The translations under genes were made by a program, and so were the position numbers. From assembly GCA_903813345.2 (NCBI GenBank), contig CAIIXF020000001.1, positions 42,315,366-42,379,365 of the forward strand: a stretch of 64,000 nucleotides of DNA, given 5' to 3'. How positions within the stretch are numbered: position 1 is the stretch's first letter; the number at the start of each line of letters is the position of its first letter. Below are positions 9,766 to 22,227 of this stretch, piece by piece. Origin of the DNA: Owenia fusiformis. Lineage: Eukaryota; Annelida; Polychaeta; Sabellida; Oweniidae. The notes beneath the pieces were generated by a model, which worked only from the letters and a program-made list of their open reading frames with translations, had not been told where the DNA came from and made no database searches.

Positions 9766-12700
9766 TTGATTGTGAAACACTTTTCATATTCTATACGAAT
9801 TTTTCATATGTAATAAAGTATTTATAGGGGCTCAACTCACAAAAGTGACATTCACAGTAAGCATATCGTACAAATAATGTCTGGTCTGGTTCCAATAAAA
9901 TGTTAATAGAAATCAAAATGAAATCTCAAATGTTCTGGATTGAAGTTCTAGTCAATTGGAATATTGGGACATCACAACTACCTGTGTCTCAACAGTTTAG
10001 TTATCGCTACCCTAGTCGATATTATGGCCGGTGATCTTGTCAAGGTTGAACTAAATTATATCCCGAAGTTGACCATCGGTTATGGTATCCATATTTGCTA
10101 AATCAGGCCAACACACCTGGCGCTAGTGACGACTTAATCAGCTTTATCCTAACCCTAAAATGGAACACGTTTACACGCTCATGTGACGATTTTCAAAAAT
10201 TTTCAAAAATTTATCTTTATCATCAATTTTCGACTTATTGTAATTGAGGAAAAAATTGAGAAAATTTGAGGGTATTGGAAATAAAGTCAAATTACGTTCC
10301 CATCAATAGTATTTTCATCGCAGGTTTAGTAAATAAAAATTCAAAGGTAAAGGGGCTTTAACACTTAGTTCAATGGGGGAGCTAAGGTTGCCAAACTTAT
10401 GGAGGGGAGTGTATACGTATTCTAAATAACTTATATCGAAAGCTCTCTTAGTACTAACGACATTTTGACGTTTTCGTTGTTGGAAATTATGAGTTGCGAT
10501 CCTGGGAGCCAATCCTCATTGCTTTCTTAAGGAAGAACAAGAACAGCAGTTCGGCCATCTGATTGCATCCGAATTTATGCCAGAATAAAGCTATTCAATA
10601 TATGAATTACATCTCCCCCAGCGGAAATCTATCGGCGGCTACTTCATGCAACAGAGGCTCTCTGCTTGACTAGATTTGCCAATTTCATAATTAAAGATTA
10701 CATCCATGGGGCCGGGGGCTCAGGTGCCAAGGAGTTGAATTTGATAAATTTACCACGCTAAGGTGCAGTGGTAGTTAACAGGAAATGACAAAACAAAAAA
10801 ATGACCAAACTATGCTGGATTTTCAAAAATTTTGGAACCAAGATAACAGAGTTCTGTTTTGGCTACGGACCTGCTATATATCCTAACTTCAGGAGCTCGC
10901 AAACGCATTATTTGCACGAATCGAACGTCATATTCTCGTTATATCGGAAAGTTCCTATTTCTGTTCGTTGGCGATGCTATTATGAAGCAGCCAAATGGCA
11001 GAAGAAAGTTAGTTTTTGCATTGTAGCAGTCTATTACTTTCCTGGTTTTGTTTTTACCTCTATGTATGTAGATGAGGATTAACTAATTAAAGTCAAAAAT
11101 ATTTTGCTACCTACAGTATGTGACCTCATCGTGACCCCACTCAGGTGTCAAAACTTTATGTATAATAAAAAAATCCTTTCCATGTCAATATTTTCTAGAT
11201 ATGTTAAAATTCAAAAATAAACCAATGCTGATTTTCTGAACAGCTCAAAAAAAGAATATATTATGTTTTAAATATTATTGTACCATGGGTTTCTATGAGA
11301 ACTAAACTTTTGAAATTCATTTTTTTCTCTGGACCATTTGCATGTTTGGACGAGTTCATTTCATTAGTTTTAAAGGAATTCTAAAAATATATCACACTTT
11401 GATAACTTTGGGTAAGACTACAATATAAGCGTGGCTTAAGCCTAAACTTTATACGAGGGCTTCAATTTTTTTCTTCATTTTACAAGAATATGTATGAGAT
11501 TAAGACCCCATATCAATTTCTTGGCATTAATCACTTTGTATACCTTTGCCGATGTGGTGAAAATTGAAACAAATTATTTGCTAATGGGACCTTTATAAAC
11601 AAAATTGCAACGGATATCATATTGATGAAAGATCTAGTACGGGACAATATATCTCTTGCTGATTTATTTTGTTCATTAGCGTTGGTACATATTAATGGTT
11701 GTTTAAACACACATTACGACCCTCAAGGCTCAAGGAAAAATAAGGAATTAAGCAATCATTAGTTTTACAGCCTTAGTTATACCTCTCCTCATTAAAACGG
11801 AACGGGGAAAAGCAATCATGCATATATTTCTGACCACAATGGACACGAGTTATACAAACCGTGACTTGGAAACACTAAGGAAACATCATATGAATGCTTA
11901 ATGAAATTAATTTGGGATATATTGAATCAAATGGTCAGTTATTAAATTTTAAAAATGTTGATTTTGGATTTCCTCAAATAACGTTGCAACTTGCAGTGGT
12001 TGTCACATGTCTAGAGTCTAGACCAAGGATCAAAATGGTTCCTTTACTTAATATTAGAGTATGAAATCAAGTCTTTTCCAAGCCTTACTTCTTTACAGAT
12101 CGTTCGCAGATCGCTAAGTGCTTCGGTACTGACAACATCCCAACATTTATCGTTGAATTCCACAGGGATCTACTCTTCCACCCATCTCATAATATACTCG
12201 TACATCAACGCCTTACTTACATCACAGGTTTAACAGTTCATCACATATTCGTATGATAATTTTATTTCCTCATTTTCCCTTTCCTGATGATAGTATCGAT
12301 ATTTGAATGGACGTGCCAATATTCTAAATATGCCACTCGCCTTACTAACTTGCACATCGAGATAGTCAACTTTTGAAACTATATACGGGATTTTTGTTAA
12401 GGTTGAGGTCAAAAGGTTTTACCTCTTCATAATCCATTTTATAGAATGAAAATGAACTTTGCAACTAGCAAAAGAGCAGTATGTTCAGAAAATCCGATCC
12501 CATTTGTGAAACTGTTCAACTTATCACAGCTTCAATCGGAGCAGGAGCTGGCAAGAGTCATATATCCATAAATTGAAGACAAATTGGACTGGGCGCCAGG
12601 GTTTGCAATGCTCAACATGCAACATTCCTAATTTTAAATTTTGATTAATACTGCGTTTTAAGGTCTCTATTGGCCATTATTATGTTAAATTAGTATTCAA

Positions 12701-13500
12701 ATGGAGCCTCGCGTCCACAATTTATGACCAAAGTGAAACAAGAAACATTGTGACATTGAAATTTAAAGCGATCTAAACAAAATTTATGATGCTCAAAATC
12801 ACTCGATGGAAGTAATATAATACATAATTGGACTTACGGATATCAAAATGTATTTGACATTCATGTCCCTGTAAATCAGCATGGGAGCACAAGTGTCACC
12901 GGGAGAAAGAACAAAAACCTATTAAAATGATGGGTACAATTGGTCATAGGGGAAAATCGTCCCCAGCATTTCAACCAATATCATTTTCAACAGTTCAAAC
13001 CTATCTTACCATACACGAACTATTGTCCCGATTCAGTACTACAAAATGGTACATTTCGCTCATACTGAAATCACAGTCAGACAATGCACGTCAAAGAACG
13101 ATTGAAAGACTACATAACTACTCATATCATAGCATTATCTGTTTTCTAGAATAGTTTTTGCTCACACAAATACATCAATTCACAAGATCATTCAATATCA
13201 GCTAAAGTTGGACAGACACAATGACTTATCTGGTGTGCATATCGTTAATATTCATAAATTATAAATATTATATCATTATATAATATATATTTCTTCTTTC
13301 AGATTAAGTTGTTTTTGCTTTTAAGTCTTGTACATAATTATAATGACTATTATGCCTCCTAGCTCTAAATTGGAAGTTAAATATATCTTTGAAAGAATTG
13401 TAAACGGGTATAATTAGTAATACGATATGACATTTCATTCCCTTGAAAGTAGCAGATATACTACTTTTTGTCATCCTTAATATTTCCATTAGGAATGAAA
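9766..13500. other. Unassigned region
   Basis: No transposon end or known domain was recognised. A 93-codon frame at 10801-11082 (+) has no motif I know and no codon-bias support, and a 60-codon minus frame at 12230-12412 likewise. Minor items are a TTTTCAAAAA direct repeat near 10190-10211 and a G-rich patch (GGGGCCGGGGG) near 10707. Confidence 0.35.
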
Positions 13501-13530
13501 TGCAAAATTGTAGTTGGCTCAGATGTCTAG

Positions 13531-13929
13531 CTAATTTAATAACTCGTAAAAGAACAATATGTCAGCAAATTGTATTGTCATCTTGACCGTCAAATAAACC
13601 AGTACGATTGCCACTGGGAGTGTAATTGGAATGTAGAGATACCTCAAGAAAAGCCGGAGATCGCCGAAGATTTTCTTTGCAAACGAAGTTGGCCGAGGGT
13701 ACCACGAATGTGAAGAGGACGTCTCTAATTGGTCAAAAATAGGGGCTCGGCATTCTCCGTCAGATTGAATCGGCAAAATTCGGTCGTATGGCTTACCTCC
13801 GGTTGTATGGCTTACCTTCGGCTGCATAGCCCAACCTCGATTGAATGGAAAAGATGCAAAGAGACACCTCAAAGAGATAATTCTTGATATTTCAAGAAAA
13901 GAAGGAAGAGGAAAAAAATTAGTCAACAA
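13531..13929 (-). other. Unrecognised 132-codon open frame
   Basis: This frame is longer than most chance frames here and locally less AT-rich, with hydrophobic stretches at both ends and a polar centre (TTGGKPYDRILPIQSDGEC). No conserved domain is recognised. It could be an exon, part of a decayed element, or chance. A repeated 'atggcttacct' phrase on the plus strand (13788-13815) suggests local duplication. Confidence 0.2.
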
Positions 13930-13951
13930 ATGAAAATCTGCTGAATGAGTA

Positions 13952-14004
13952 AAAATCCAGTGACCTACGTTTCAAAGTACAAAAGATGAAGGTGACTGGA
14001 TTTT
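13952..14004. repeat. Inverted repeat, 15-bp arms
   Basis: AAAATCCAGTGACCT (13952-13966) faces AGGTGACTGGATTTT (13990-14004) with one mismatch and a 23-bp spacer. It may be the remnant ends of a tiny element or a chance hairpin. Confidence 0.5.
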
Positions 14005-15030
14005 CTCCTCTTCATATATCGGGAAAATTTGTTAATCCTCGTCTAATAAACAGAATATGTATCTTTGTCTTTGGGAAACCTAGGATATAGACCATCTGAG
14101 AACTTTTTAACCGTTTGCACTTGTGTTCCGATTAATTTAATTTCATAATAACAACTATTGGTTTTCTGACGTACACGTGCACTTTTACATTTAAGCTAAA
14201 AATAAATATTCCAGACTTTACGGAAAGATATTAACCATCATTTGATATGATAAAATAATATTATACAATCCTCATACAAAACAGCAACCAACTTTTCAAG
14301 TTCAGATATTGGGATGTCATAATATGAAGTCGGTTAATATAGCCTATGGCAATGGCATGGCATTTCTTATTTCAATAAGCTCAGATTGACTTAATGATTA
14401 TATTTATGAAATATGAGAATTCATCTTAAATACACATTTACACCAGGAAACAGTTCCCGTATGCTGACGAGTAATCTGCATTTGTGTGATTCTGTAATTA
14501 TGATAGTAAGTTGGTAGTAATGTTCATTCAACCATCACGGAAAGAGAACTATTTTCTCTCAATATATCATATTTTACAGCTTTCCAAGTATAACCTCGGT
14601 ACAACTAAACTACAGATTCCCCGTTGTTTATGATCAAATTCTACTTTTTAAATTGTTTTTCTTTTGGTTCAGTGACTTAATTAATCCTTATTTAATAGCA
14701 ATGACATCAAATTCACTTTAATGTAAAGATTATTATCGTTCAGCGGTTTTTGAATAGGTTATGGCGGCGTACAAGAGCCAAATGACAAAAGAAGATGGTT
14801 AAACAATTCAACGATTCCATTAAACGTTTTAAACGTTGACGATATGGCTCTGACATTTAACATTGTCAATGATAAAGCAAATGGAGATGACCTACTCAAA
14901 AACATACATCGGTGACGTTTCGGTATTTCAAATATATCAACAATTAGCAATCGATGTGTTTTTGCTAATATCTTGTTTCTAATGGACCGGCGCAAAAATA
15001 TATCTTCTTTCGCCTCGATTATAATAACAA
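14005..15030. other. Unassigned region
   Basis: AT-rich DNA with no recognised element. A 78-codon minus frame (14759-14995) has no recognisable motif. Confidence 0.3.
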
Positions 15031-15032
15031 TG

Positions 15033-15180
15033 TCAGATCAAGGCATTAGCATGCAAAATGTCAGCACCTGCCATTTGTTACAGACGCCAACCGGCGAACT
15101 CCAAACACCAACCGCTAAACACCATCCACAAAAAGTAGAAGACTATAGCAATATGTCACCTCATGAGGTGGTGACATAAA
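15033..15180. repeat. Short repeat ending in TATGTCACC hairpin, copy 1
   Basis: This block shares 'ggcattarcatgcaa', 'atgtcagcacc' and the terminal 'tagcaatatgtcacc...ggtgacata' with 42705-42804. The end is a hairpin (15152-15178, arms TATGTCACC/GGTGACATA) that encloses the perfect 14-bp palindrome CACCTCATGAGGTG (15157-15170). Likely a small MITE-like family. Confidence 0.55.
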
Positions 15181-16380
15181 AACGTCGCTGTATTGTAAGT
15201 TTGGATATTTTTATTTAGATAAAGTTATGTCAAAGTTAGTACGTTTTTCTTGGTGTAGTGTGTCATTTCTCGTTGATATACTGTGAATGTGAAGACTTGA
15301 AAAAGCAACGACGTCATCGATGCAAACGGTAGCCCTCAATTTGGTAAAATACGAACATATTATCTTTGAGGACTTTCAGTATATTACAAGATATAATGTA
15401 CTCATTTAAATTAACGAACAAAAATGTGCAAACAATGTTTACAGACATAAAGATACGAACAACGAATGCAAATGTCCAATTTACGAAAACCAAACATTTA
15501 ACGCCTCCTCAAATGAACTAGCATGGGTAAATTTTGTCACGACAAAGTGACATTATCAGACATATTTTTTAATTTCAAAGTCGGGGCCAACGATTTTTGG
15601 CCCCTACCTCTTGATTTCCCGCACGGCCCATGTACAGGGTGGGCAAATAAAAATTGGAACATTTTTCTATTTATTCAATTGTCTCTATTATTGCAGTTCA
15701 ATCGACAAAAATTCGGATACTAGTAAAACGGTGAAACGATTCTTTGTGAAAATGCGACGAATGTGTCATATTCATTTGCGGTGAATGACAGATTCACTTG
15801 CGGTCTATGGCATTGTCACTTACCAATGAGAACGCGATACGGAAGTACGCAAGTGTCAATACATCCATTGAACGAACAGACAAAGGCTTATAAATATATC
15901 ACAATGATTACTGATTCACACATAGCTAGGCAAGGTGTGTCCGATTCCAGCCAATGCGTATAGAGTATTCACATAATGAATAGTGTGTGAAATATCAATA
16001 ACACATGCAAGGTCTCTAGTTAAGCAGTTGTCATGCATGGTTATGAGTGGATTCTTCACATTGGATTTGATGACTTGCCAACTTGACCCTTGCAAAAGAT
16101 CTCATTGAAAATGTGTTCATTTGGTGATTTCGTTCCTTTTAGATGATTTTATAGAAAAATTTGCAATGTGTGAAAAGATGTAAGCCCAAGACTCAATGCA
16201 TTGTACCTGCTTCATTCCACTTAGGCGTTGTTTTCTAAACTTTGCATTCCCGCTGCACGGTCATGCAAAGGTTTGGAAACAATACCTTCATGGTATGATT
16301 CAGCAAACAATTCACTGAGTCCAGGGCTTAAATTCTTTAATCAACAGGTCAGTGCATTGATTACATCAACTAATACTATA
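15181..16380. other. Unassigned, with a lone TA-CAGGGTGGGC terminus
   Basis: Mostly unique-looking DNA. At 15633-15655 the sequence TACAGGGTGGGCAAATAAAA resembles a Tc1/mariner-superfamily terminus beside a TA, but I found no opposing end, so it may be a truncated copy or coincidence. Nothing else is recognised. Confidence 0.3.
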
Positions 16381-16795
16381 TTATAAGTTATTCAATGATT
16401 CGAGTGAAATACAGAAAATATTCTTCCCGAGAAGGTCTGTATTTCACGATGGGCTAGCAGGGTGAAATGCAGACATTCAAGGGAAGAATAGTTCCTGTGC
16501 AAGATAAATCATTGAATAACGTTTTTATTCCATGATCACTCAGATAAAACTCCCCCAAATCAAGTCCGTTTCTTTGGCCTGGGACCGGAGAAATAGATCA
16601 ACCTTCTCACCTCATATAATTTTTGATGGTATTCCTTCAAAATCGTTTCGGCCTTGTTAGCTTTTATTGTACGGCACTTTTGATTTTCAGTATTTTCTCT
16701 TGAATTTCATGAGCTGGAAGTGCAGTGTAGCGAAACGTTTTTTCGACTTTCGTCAGCCATATTGGATTTTTACAAAATACTCAATCGACTGGGCG
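16381..16795 (+). mobile_element. Foldback family member lacking its outer ends
   Basis: Matches 43681-44085 along its whole length: 'taagttattcaatgattcgag' and 'gaaatacagaaaatattcttcc' at the left, an inverted 'aatcattgaataacgttttt', then a unique right part with 'gaagtgcagtgtagcgaaacg' and 'tttttcgactttcgtc'. The inner stem (arms near 16386 and 16507) is degraded. The 35-bp terminal repeats seen in the 43.6-kb copy are absent here, so this is a truncated copy. Confidence 0.65.
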
Positions 16796-17024
16796 CCGTA
16801 GAGAAAATTGGAGCAAATGTGACCAAAGCATTATGGAGTATAAGGGCTGGTTTGAATTAATACCCAAGGGCCTTGACCCGAGGCTAAAGTACTCATAAAC
16901 CCAAGTATGAATGGTTTATCTAACCTACACCCACGGTGACTCTTATGAAAGTAAATGGCCCATGATCCAATTTAGATCTGTTTTAGTGCATTTCATGTGA
17001 CAGTGAAAATCCCTTGGAGATATT

Positions 17025-17815
17025 CTGTATTCTCTCTATTGCTATTGAGATTGTCCCCTCCGTACCAATATTTTCTGTATTGCTACTGAGATGATCAATA
17101 GTGACAATCCCAGTAGCAATACAGATTGGTACAGCACAATAATGGACCAATCAGAGGGCTTCATTTTACAGATCATACGATAATATAAGTTATTGAATGA
17201 TTTGAGGTGCAATGCAGGTTATATTCTGCTCGAGAAATTCCGTATTGGAACGAGACGAAGTCGAGTGCCAATACAGAATATCTATAACGTTTTTATCGTG
17301 TGATCCTCTGTATTGCTACTGAGAATGTCCCATCCGTTCCAAATTTTCTCTGTATTGCTCTGGAGATGATCAATGAGGGCAATCTCAGGAGCAATACATA
17401 TTGGTACAGCACAAGAACTGACCAATCAGAAAGCTTCATTTTACAGATCATACGATAATATAAGTTATTGAATGATTTAAAGTGCAATACAGGATATATT
17501 CTGTTCGAGAAATTTTGTATTGGGACGAGACGAAGTCGAGTGCCAATACAGAATATCGAGACGAAGTCGAGTTCCAATACAGAATATCGAGACAGCATAT
17601 ATCCTGTATTGCACTTCAAATCATTCTATAACGTTTTTATCGTGTGATCCTCTGTATTGCTACTGAGATTGTCCCCTCCGTACCAATATTTTCTGTATTG
17701 CGACAGAGATGATCAATGGGGACAATCTCAGTAGCAATACAGATTGGTACATTACATGAACTGACCAATTAGAGGGCTTCATCATACGGATCATACGATA
17801 ATACCTCATGTCATT
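17025..17815. repeat. Three-unit tandem array related to the foldback family
   Basis: Units beginning 'ctctgtattgctactgaga' recur near 17030, 17305 and 17648 (spacings about 275 and 343). Each contains 'ccaatcagagggcttcat', 'gatcatacgataatataag' and a stem of 'taagttattgaatgattt...gtgcaatacagg' against its inverse followed by 'ataacgtttttatcgtgtgatcc'. The middle unit also has a ~31-bp tandem duplication (17526-17590, 'cgagacgaagtcgag'). The stem is a diverged form of that at 16381 and 43681. Confidence 0.7.
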
Positions 17816-17953
17816 ATTCGTATTTAACTTTTTTTATTCGTATGCCACATATTGAGACTTGGGTATATTGGGTATAATAGTTTTTCACGTGTATTATGAA
17901 TTAGATTTGCTTGATATGACCAGATGTCGAAAGACAAGACACACAGTGATAAA

Positions 17954-19312
17954 TATCGCACTTTGAAGAGCAAACTGGCCACCATGCAATTTACCCAGCA
18001 TGGCCAAAACCTAATCAAACCTTGACACTAGTCTGCTCTTGCATCTGTAAACAATTCAAGTTGACAAGGTTAGCGGTTTTCCTGCAATTTTGATGACAAG
18101 AATTTATTTGTAGTCTTGAACTTTGGGAAAATTTAGATAACATTGTTTGTGACCTAATTTGATGACCTTCGACCTTGAAAATTTCACTTTTTCAGACCTC
18201 AGTAGGTGTTTTGTAATTAAGCTGACCTAAATTTAAATCCAAAATATCAATTTAGAAAATCAACTTTTTGACCTTTTCAATTTGGTCAATTTGGAGCAAT
18301 TTGAAAAATTCAAAATGGCCGCCAAATTGAAAAATTCAAAATGGCCACCATGTAATTCAGCCAGCATACCCAAAACCTCATCAGATCTTGGCAATAGTCT
18401 GCTCTTGCATCTGTAAAAATTTCAAGTTGAACGGATAAGTGGTTTTCCTGGAATTTTGATGACAAGATTTGTTGAAAAATTCAAAATGGCCACCACGTAG
18501 TTTACCCAGCATGGCCTAAACCTAATCAGATCTTGGCACTAGTCTGCTATTGCATGTGTAAAAATTTCAAGTTGAACAGGTTAGCAGTTTTCTTGGAATT
18601 TTGATGACAAGAATTGATTTGTTGTCTCAATCTTTGAGAAACTTGGATAACATCATTTGTGACCTAGTTTAATTACCTTGACATTCGACCTTGAAAATTT
18701 CACTTTTTCAGACCTCAGTAGGTCTTTTGTAATTAAGCTGACCTAAATTTAAATCCAAAATATCAATTTAGAAAATCAACTTTTTGACCTTTTCAAGGTC
18801 ACTGAAGGTGAATGAAAGGTCAAATTTGAAATCTAAGGTCAGATTTGAACTTCTGAGAACTTGCTGATGTTTTAAAAAAAGAATTTGGTCAATTTGGAGC
18901 AAGTCGAAAAATTCAAAATGGCCGCCAAATTGAAAAATTCACAATGGCCAACATGTAATTCAGCCAGCATACCCAATACCTAATCAGATCTTGGCAATAG
19001 TCTGCTCTTGCATCTGTAAAAATTTCAAGTTGAACGGATAAGTGGTTTTCCTGGAATTTTGATGACAAGATTTGTTGAAAAATTCAAAATGGCTGCCACG
19101 TAGTTTACCCAGCATGCCCTTAACCTAATCAGATCTTGGTACTAGTCTGCTCTTGCATCTGTAAAAATTTCAAGTTGAACAGGTAAGCAGTTATCCTGGA
19201 AATTTGATGACAAGATTTGGTTTATGTGCCGCCCGCACGCCCGCCCGCCCGCCCTGCCGCCCGCCCAACAGCACAAGACGACGACAATATAGCACTTTTT
19301 CAAAGTGCGATA
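17954..19312. mobile_element. 1.36-kb TIR element with internal repeats and GCCC-rich edge
   Basis: TATCGCACTTTGAA (17954-17967) and its perfect complement (19299-19312) bound the unit. Inside, a block starting 'cccagcatggccaaaacctaatcag' recurs near 17992, 18359, 18505, 18961 and 19106. It alternates between two subtypes (A-B-A-B-A), showing duplication of a ~510-600-bp segment. Blocks of 'ttcaaaatggccgccaaattg' and 'agacctcagtaggt' recur between them. A GCCC-rich stretch (19228-19266) sits just inside the right end. Frames over this stretch are artefacts of the repeat. Confidence 0.65.
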
Positions 19313-20325
19313 AAAATGACCAGAAAATACAGCCAGGTACATAGGGTTTACCAGCTGTTCGTTATTTGGTTTAGTTAATTTTTTGACGCGTGTCTGTTCA
19401 CAAATGCACACAGTTATTTTCATAAATCTGAACAGGGGGCCTATGACCTCTGAATCATTTGCATCATAAAGCAAAAACACAAGATTTATTATTGACATTA
19501 TAAGTACTTATGGAAATTATTTGACTGTATAAGTGCGATATTGGAATTTATTTTTTAAAACTATAGGAAACTGTCAAGTAATAAATTACAAGTCACTTTA
19601 GGTTACAGCCATACATTCCCATTGTAACCTCGATCATGGCTTCCAAATAAGCAAGAAATGATATAGCTAAGCAAATTATAGTCTCAAATTACTAAGACTC
19701 CGATATATAGTAATAATACCATATGAAAGTTGGCATTTGCTTTAAGGATCTGGCCTGCTTATAGAGTTCAATTTACAAAGTGGGTAAATCAAATGTAACG
19801 AAAAACGTTTGTGAAAGTTACGATATTTCCAAAATATTAAGTACAAACAATTGAATTTGTTCCATGGATTATCACTCAATTCAATCGACATTTTAATCAC
19901 TGTTTTATGTAACATTCTGGATGAGAAATTCGGTGTTGTGGCAGTGAAGATCAAATACCAAAGCATTGTTGGTCAGTATCTCGTAATATATTAATATTTA
20001 GCGTATTTTCTTTTTTACATGAAAATGTCCCCATTAATATTTTTGAATGTGAAAGTTGTCACCCGTTCATGAAAGCACTGATCACACACAATTTGAGAAA
20101 TTATTGGCAGATATGAAACCTATTTAAATTTGCATTTGTATTATTCAAAAGCGTTGAGCACAATGATTCCAAGCCCTCTGAAGTGGACTTTAATCCATAG
20201 ATAATCCTTGAAAATGAGAACTATTTTTGGGATTATATGGTGCAATCTTATAGTTAATAAAATGTTTTAAAGTGTATTGATGTTTTTTTAGTAGAAAGAC
20301 ATAAGTAAAATGCATGAAAAAACTC
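19313..20325. other. Unassigned AT-rich DNA
   Basis: No gene or repeat boundary was recognised between the TIR element and the LINE. Confidence 0.35.
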
Positions 20326-20349
20326 ATTCGATTCATTCTACAAACAAAT

Positions 20350-21542
20350 CGCCCAATTTCACTTCTGTCCGTTTTTTTCTAAGATTTTAGAAAGAGTTAT
20401 GGCCAACAGAATTGTTGATTTTTTGGAAAAATTAAAAATATTTTGTGAACAACAGTTTGGTTTTAGAAAAAAACAGATCAACTTATATGGCACTTTTGAA
20501 GTTTCTGGAATCACTTCGTTCATCACTTATTGATAAAAAATTTAATATTGCAATATTTATAGACTTATCGAAAGCCTTTGACACTGTTAACCATGAGATT
20601 CTTTTGGAAAAATTACATTTCTATGGAATAAGGGGTATCGCTCATAACTGGTTTGCAAGTTACTTAACAAATAGAACTCAATCGACGGAGTATGACAATT
20701 GTGTTTCACATCCTATCCGAATATCATGTGGTGTACCACAAGGGTCGATTCTAGGACCAATATTATTTCTCATTTATATTAATGATATTGTGAAAACAAC
20801 TTCTTTTCCAAAGCTTATAATTTTTGCTGACGATACAAATTTACTTGCTTCTGGTATAAATTTAAACGAATTAGTTAATCTTATTAACAATGATCTAGAC
20901 ATTTTAGATGACTGGTTAAGGGTGAACAAACTCTCGCTCAATATTGACAAAACTAAATTCATGTTTTTCTCACATCGCAAACTCACTCAAAATGAATCAC
21001 ACCTTTTGAAAATAAAAATACGGAACAGTAGTATTGAACGAATTAACAAAACTAACTTTCTTGGTGTAATAATCGATGATAACCTATCATGGGAAAGTCA
21101 TATCAAACATGTCACTGTGAAAATCTCACAAACACTGGGTGTTTTATTTAAGGTACACAACCGATTAAACTTTGAATCTTTAAAATCAATTTATTATTCG
21201 CTTATATATAGTCACTTAAATTATTGTATTCTTGCATGGGGAACTGCTACCAAACGATTAATGGATATGATTTTAAAGCTACAGAAACAGTTCCTGAGAC
21301 TAATATCACACAGTGCCAAAGATACACCTTCAGCACCTCTCTTTAAGAAATATAGATTTATTGATATGTTTGAAGTTTATAAACTCAACGCTGCCTTGTT
21401 TGTATTTAATTGTATCAAAAGACCCAAGGAATTCCCTATCAACATGTTCAATGATTATTTTATAGCAAATAGCAGAGTCCATAAAAGAGATACAAGAAAC
21501 AAATTTGATCTCAGGTCCATTAAATCGTACAATAGAAAATCA
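20350..21542 (+). pseudogene. LINE reverse transcriptase (FADD box)
   Basis: A 408-codon open frame (20445-21671) carries the core; its first codon is GTG and is not a native start. Motifs with residue positions in that frame: IFIDLSKAFDTVNH (37-50, RT motif A), GVPQGSILGPILF (96-108, motif B), IIFADDTNLL (125-134, catalytic FADD), then LSLNIDKTKFM and NFLGVIIDDNLSWESHI (thumb region). Upstream, NRPISLLSV and CEQQFGFRK are present but shifted by single-base gains in a poly-T (about 20376) and a poly-A (about 20466) run. Two small indels plus the insertion make it non-functional. The last ~44 codons of the open frame belong to the insert. Confidence 0.85.
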
Positions 21543-22047
21543 TCCGCTGACAGGTCACCTGACTTGGCTAACTTGTCCACCAGGTCAACCAACATTTTGT
21601 CTCTTGCGAGTTCTGATGTTGTAATAAGTTTGACAGGTTTGCTATCACTCTCTGATCCGAGTGTTGCCTGATCCTGAGTCTTGATGACAGGTTTGTGTAG
21701 CGATCCAATTGCGAATTCTAAAGCCCTCTCAAGTCCCAATCTGCCTAATTTTAGAGCAGCAATGTCACTGATTTGCATGGCTAACAAGGCATTTAAAGTG
21801 TCAAAACCTTCCTTCATCAATGAATCTATAGTATCATTGTGTAGCTTATTATCCACTGTCCATTGTTGGAAATTAAATTCTGACATGTTGACTATTTACA
21901 ATGACTATTTTTGAGACAAAACAAAGAAACAAGAAAACTTTCCAAAACTTTGCATGCTGCTATTGCGCAATGGAACTGGCCCTCTATAGTGTATAAGCAA
22001 AACTAAACTAAATTAAAGTGCTGCCCTCTTTATGACCTTTCCTCTCT
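21543..22047 (-). mobile_element. 505-bp insert flanked by AAATCA
   Basis: AAATCA occurs at 21537-21542 and again at 22048-22053. Deleting one copy plus the 505 bp between them keeps the LINE in the same frame on both sides, supporting a true insertion with a 6-bp duplication. I see no clear terminal inverted repeat and no poly(A) end. The insert carries an antisense ORF that runs open through its own left edge, so it looks like a fragment of a longer source. Confidence 0.6.
21545..21886 (-). CDS. SAM-like domain ORF fragment in LINE insert
   Basis: The ATG at 21886-21884 opens a frame of about 114 codons to the insert edge, after which it reads antisense LINE. The N-terminus (MSEFNFQQWTVDNKLHNDTI, then a segment with SDIAALKLGRLGLERALEFA) has the helix pattern and the 'L-x-x-L-G-x-x-x-x-A-L' ending of a SAM/pointed-like helical bundle. 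Similar SAM-like N-termini occur in ORFs of invertebrate mobile elements. The rest is polar (TQDQATLGSESDSKPVKL, LVDLVDKLAKSGDLSADDF). Base composition is less AT-rich than the host LINE. Function is not established; incomplete at its C-terminus. Confidence 0.45.
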
Positions 22048-22053
22048 AAATCA

Positions 22054-22227
22054 AAATAACAAGGTTATTTATCACATAATTTTAAATCAGTATTTGGTCA
22101 AAAATCCATCAAACATAGAGGCCAAATTATATGGAATGAACTCCAAAACTCCATTAGAGAAATTAATAGCAGAAATAAATTCAAATCGGATTATAAAAAA
22201 TTACTCATAAAAAATCATAGAAGTTAA
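22054..22227 (+). pseudogene. LINE ORF2 C-terminal segment after insert
   Basis: In frame with the RT part once the insert is removed, apart from one TAA just after the junction. It encodes HNFKSVFGQKSIKHRGQIIW and then NELQNSIREINSRNKFKSDY, the classic 'S-I-K-x-R-G-P-x-L-W-N-x-L ... S-x-x-x-F-K' ending of CR1/Jockey/L2 ORF2 proteins, and stops at 22225-22227. Confidence 0.8.

Noticed and set aside
10801-11082. 93-codon plus frame as a small gene
   Set aside because: No motif, no promoter context and no similarity to any family I can recall.
15633-15655. Complete Tc1/mariner element starting TACAGGGTGGGC
   Set aside because: No opposing terminus was found within several kilobases, so only a possible end was noted.
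19142-19498. 118-codon minus frame with a Gly/Ala/Arg-rich patch
   Set aside because: The patch is the GCCC-rich tract translated; the rest covers the inner repeats of the TIR element.
20445-20447. Start codon of the reverse-transcriptase frame
   Set aside because: It is a GTG created by upstream frameshifts; RT motifs continue upstream in other frames, so it is not a translation start.
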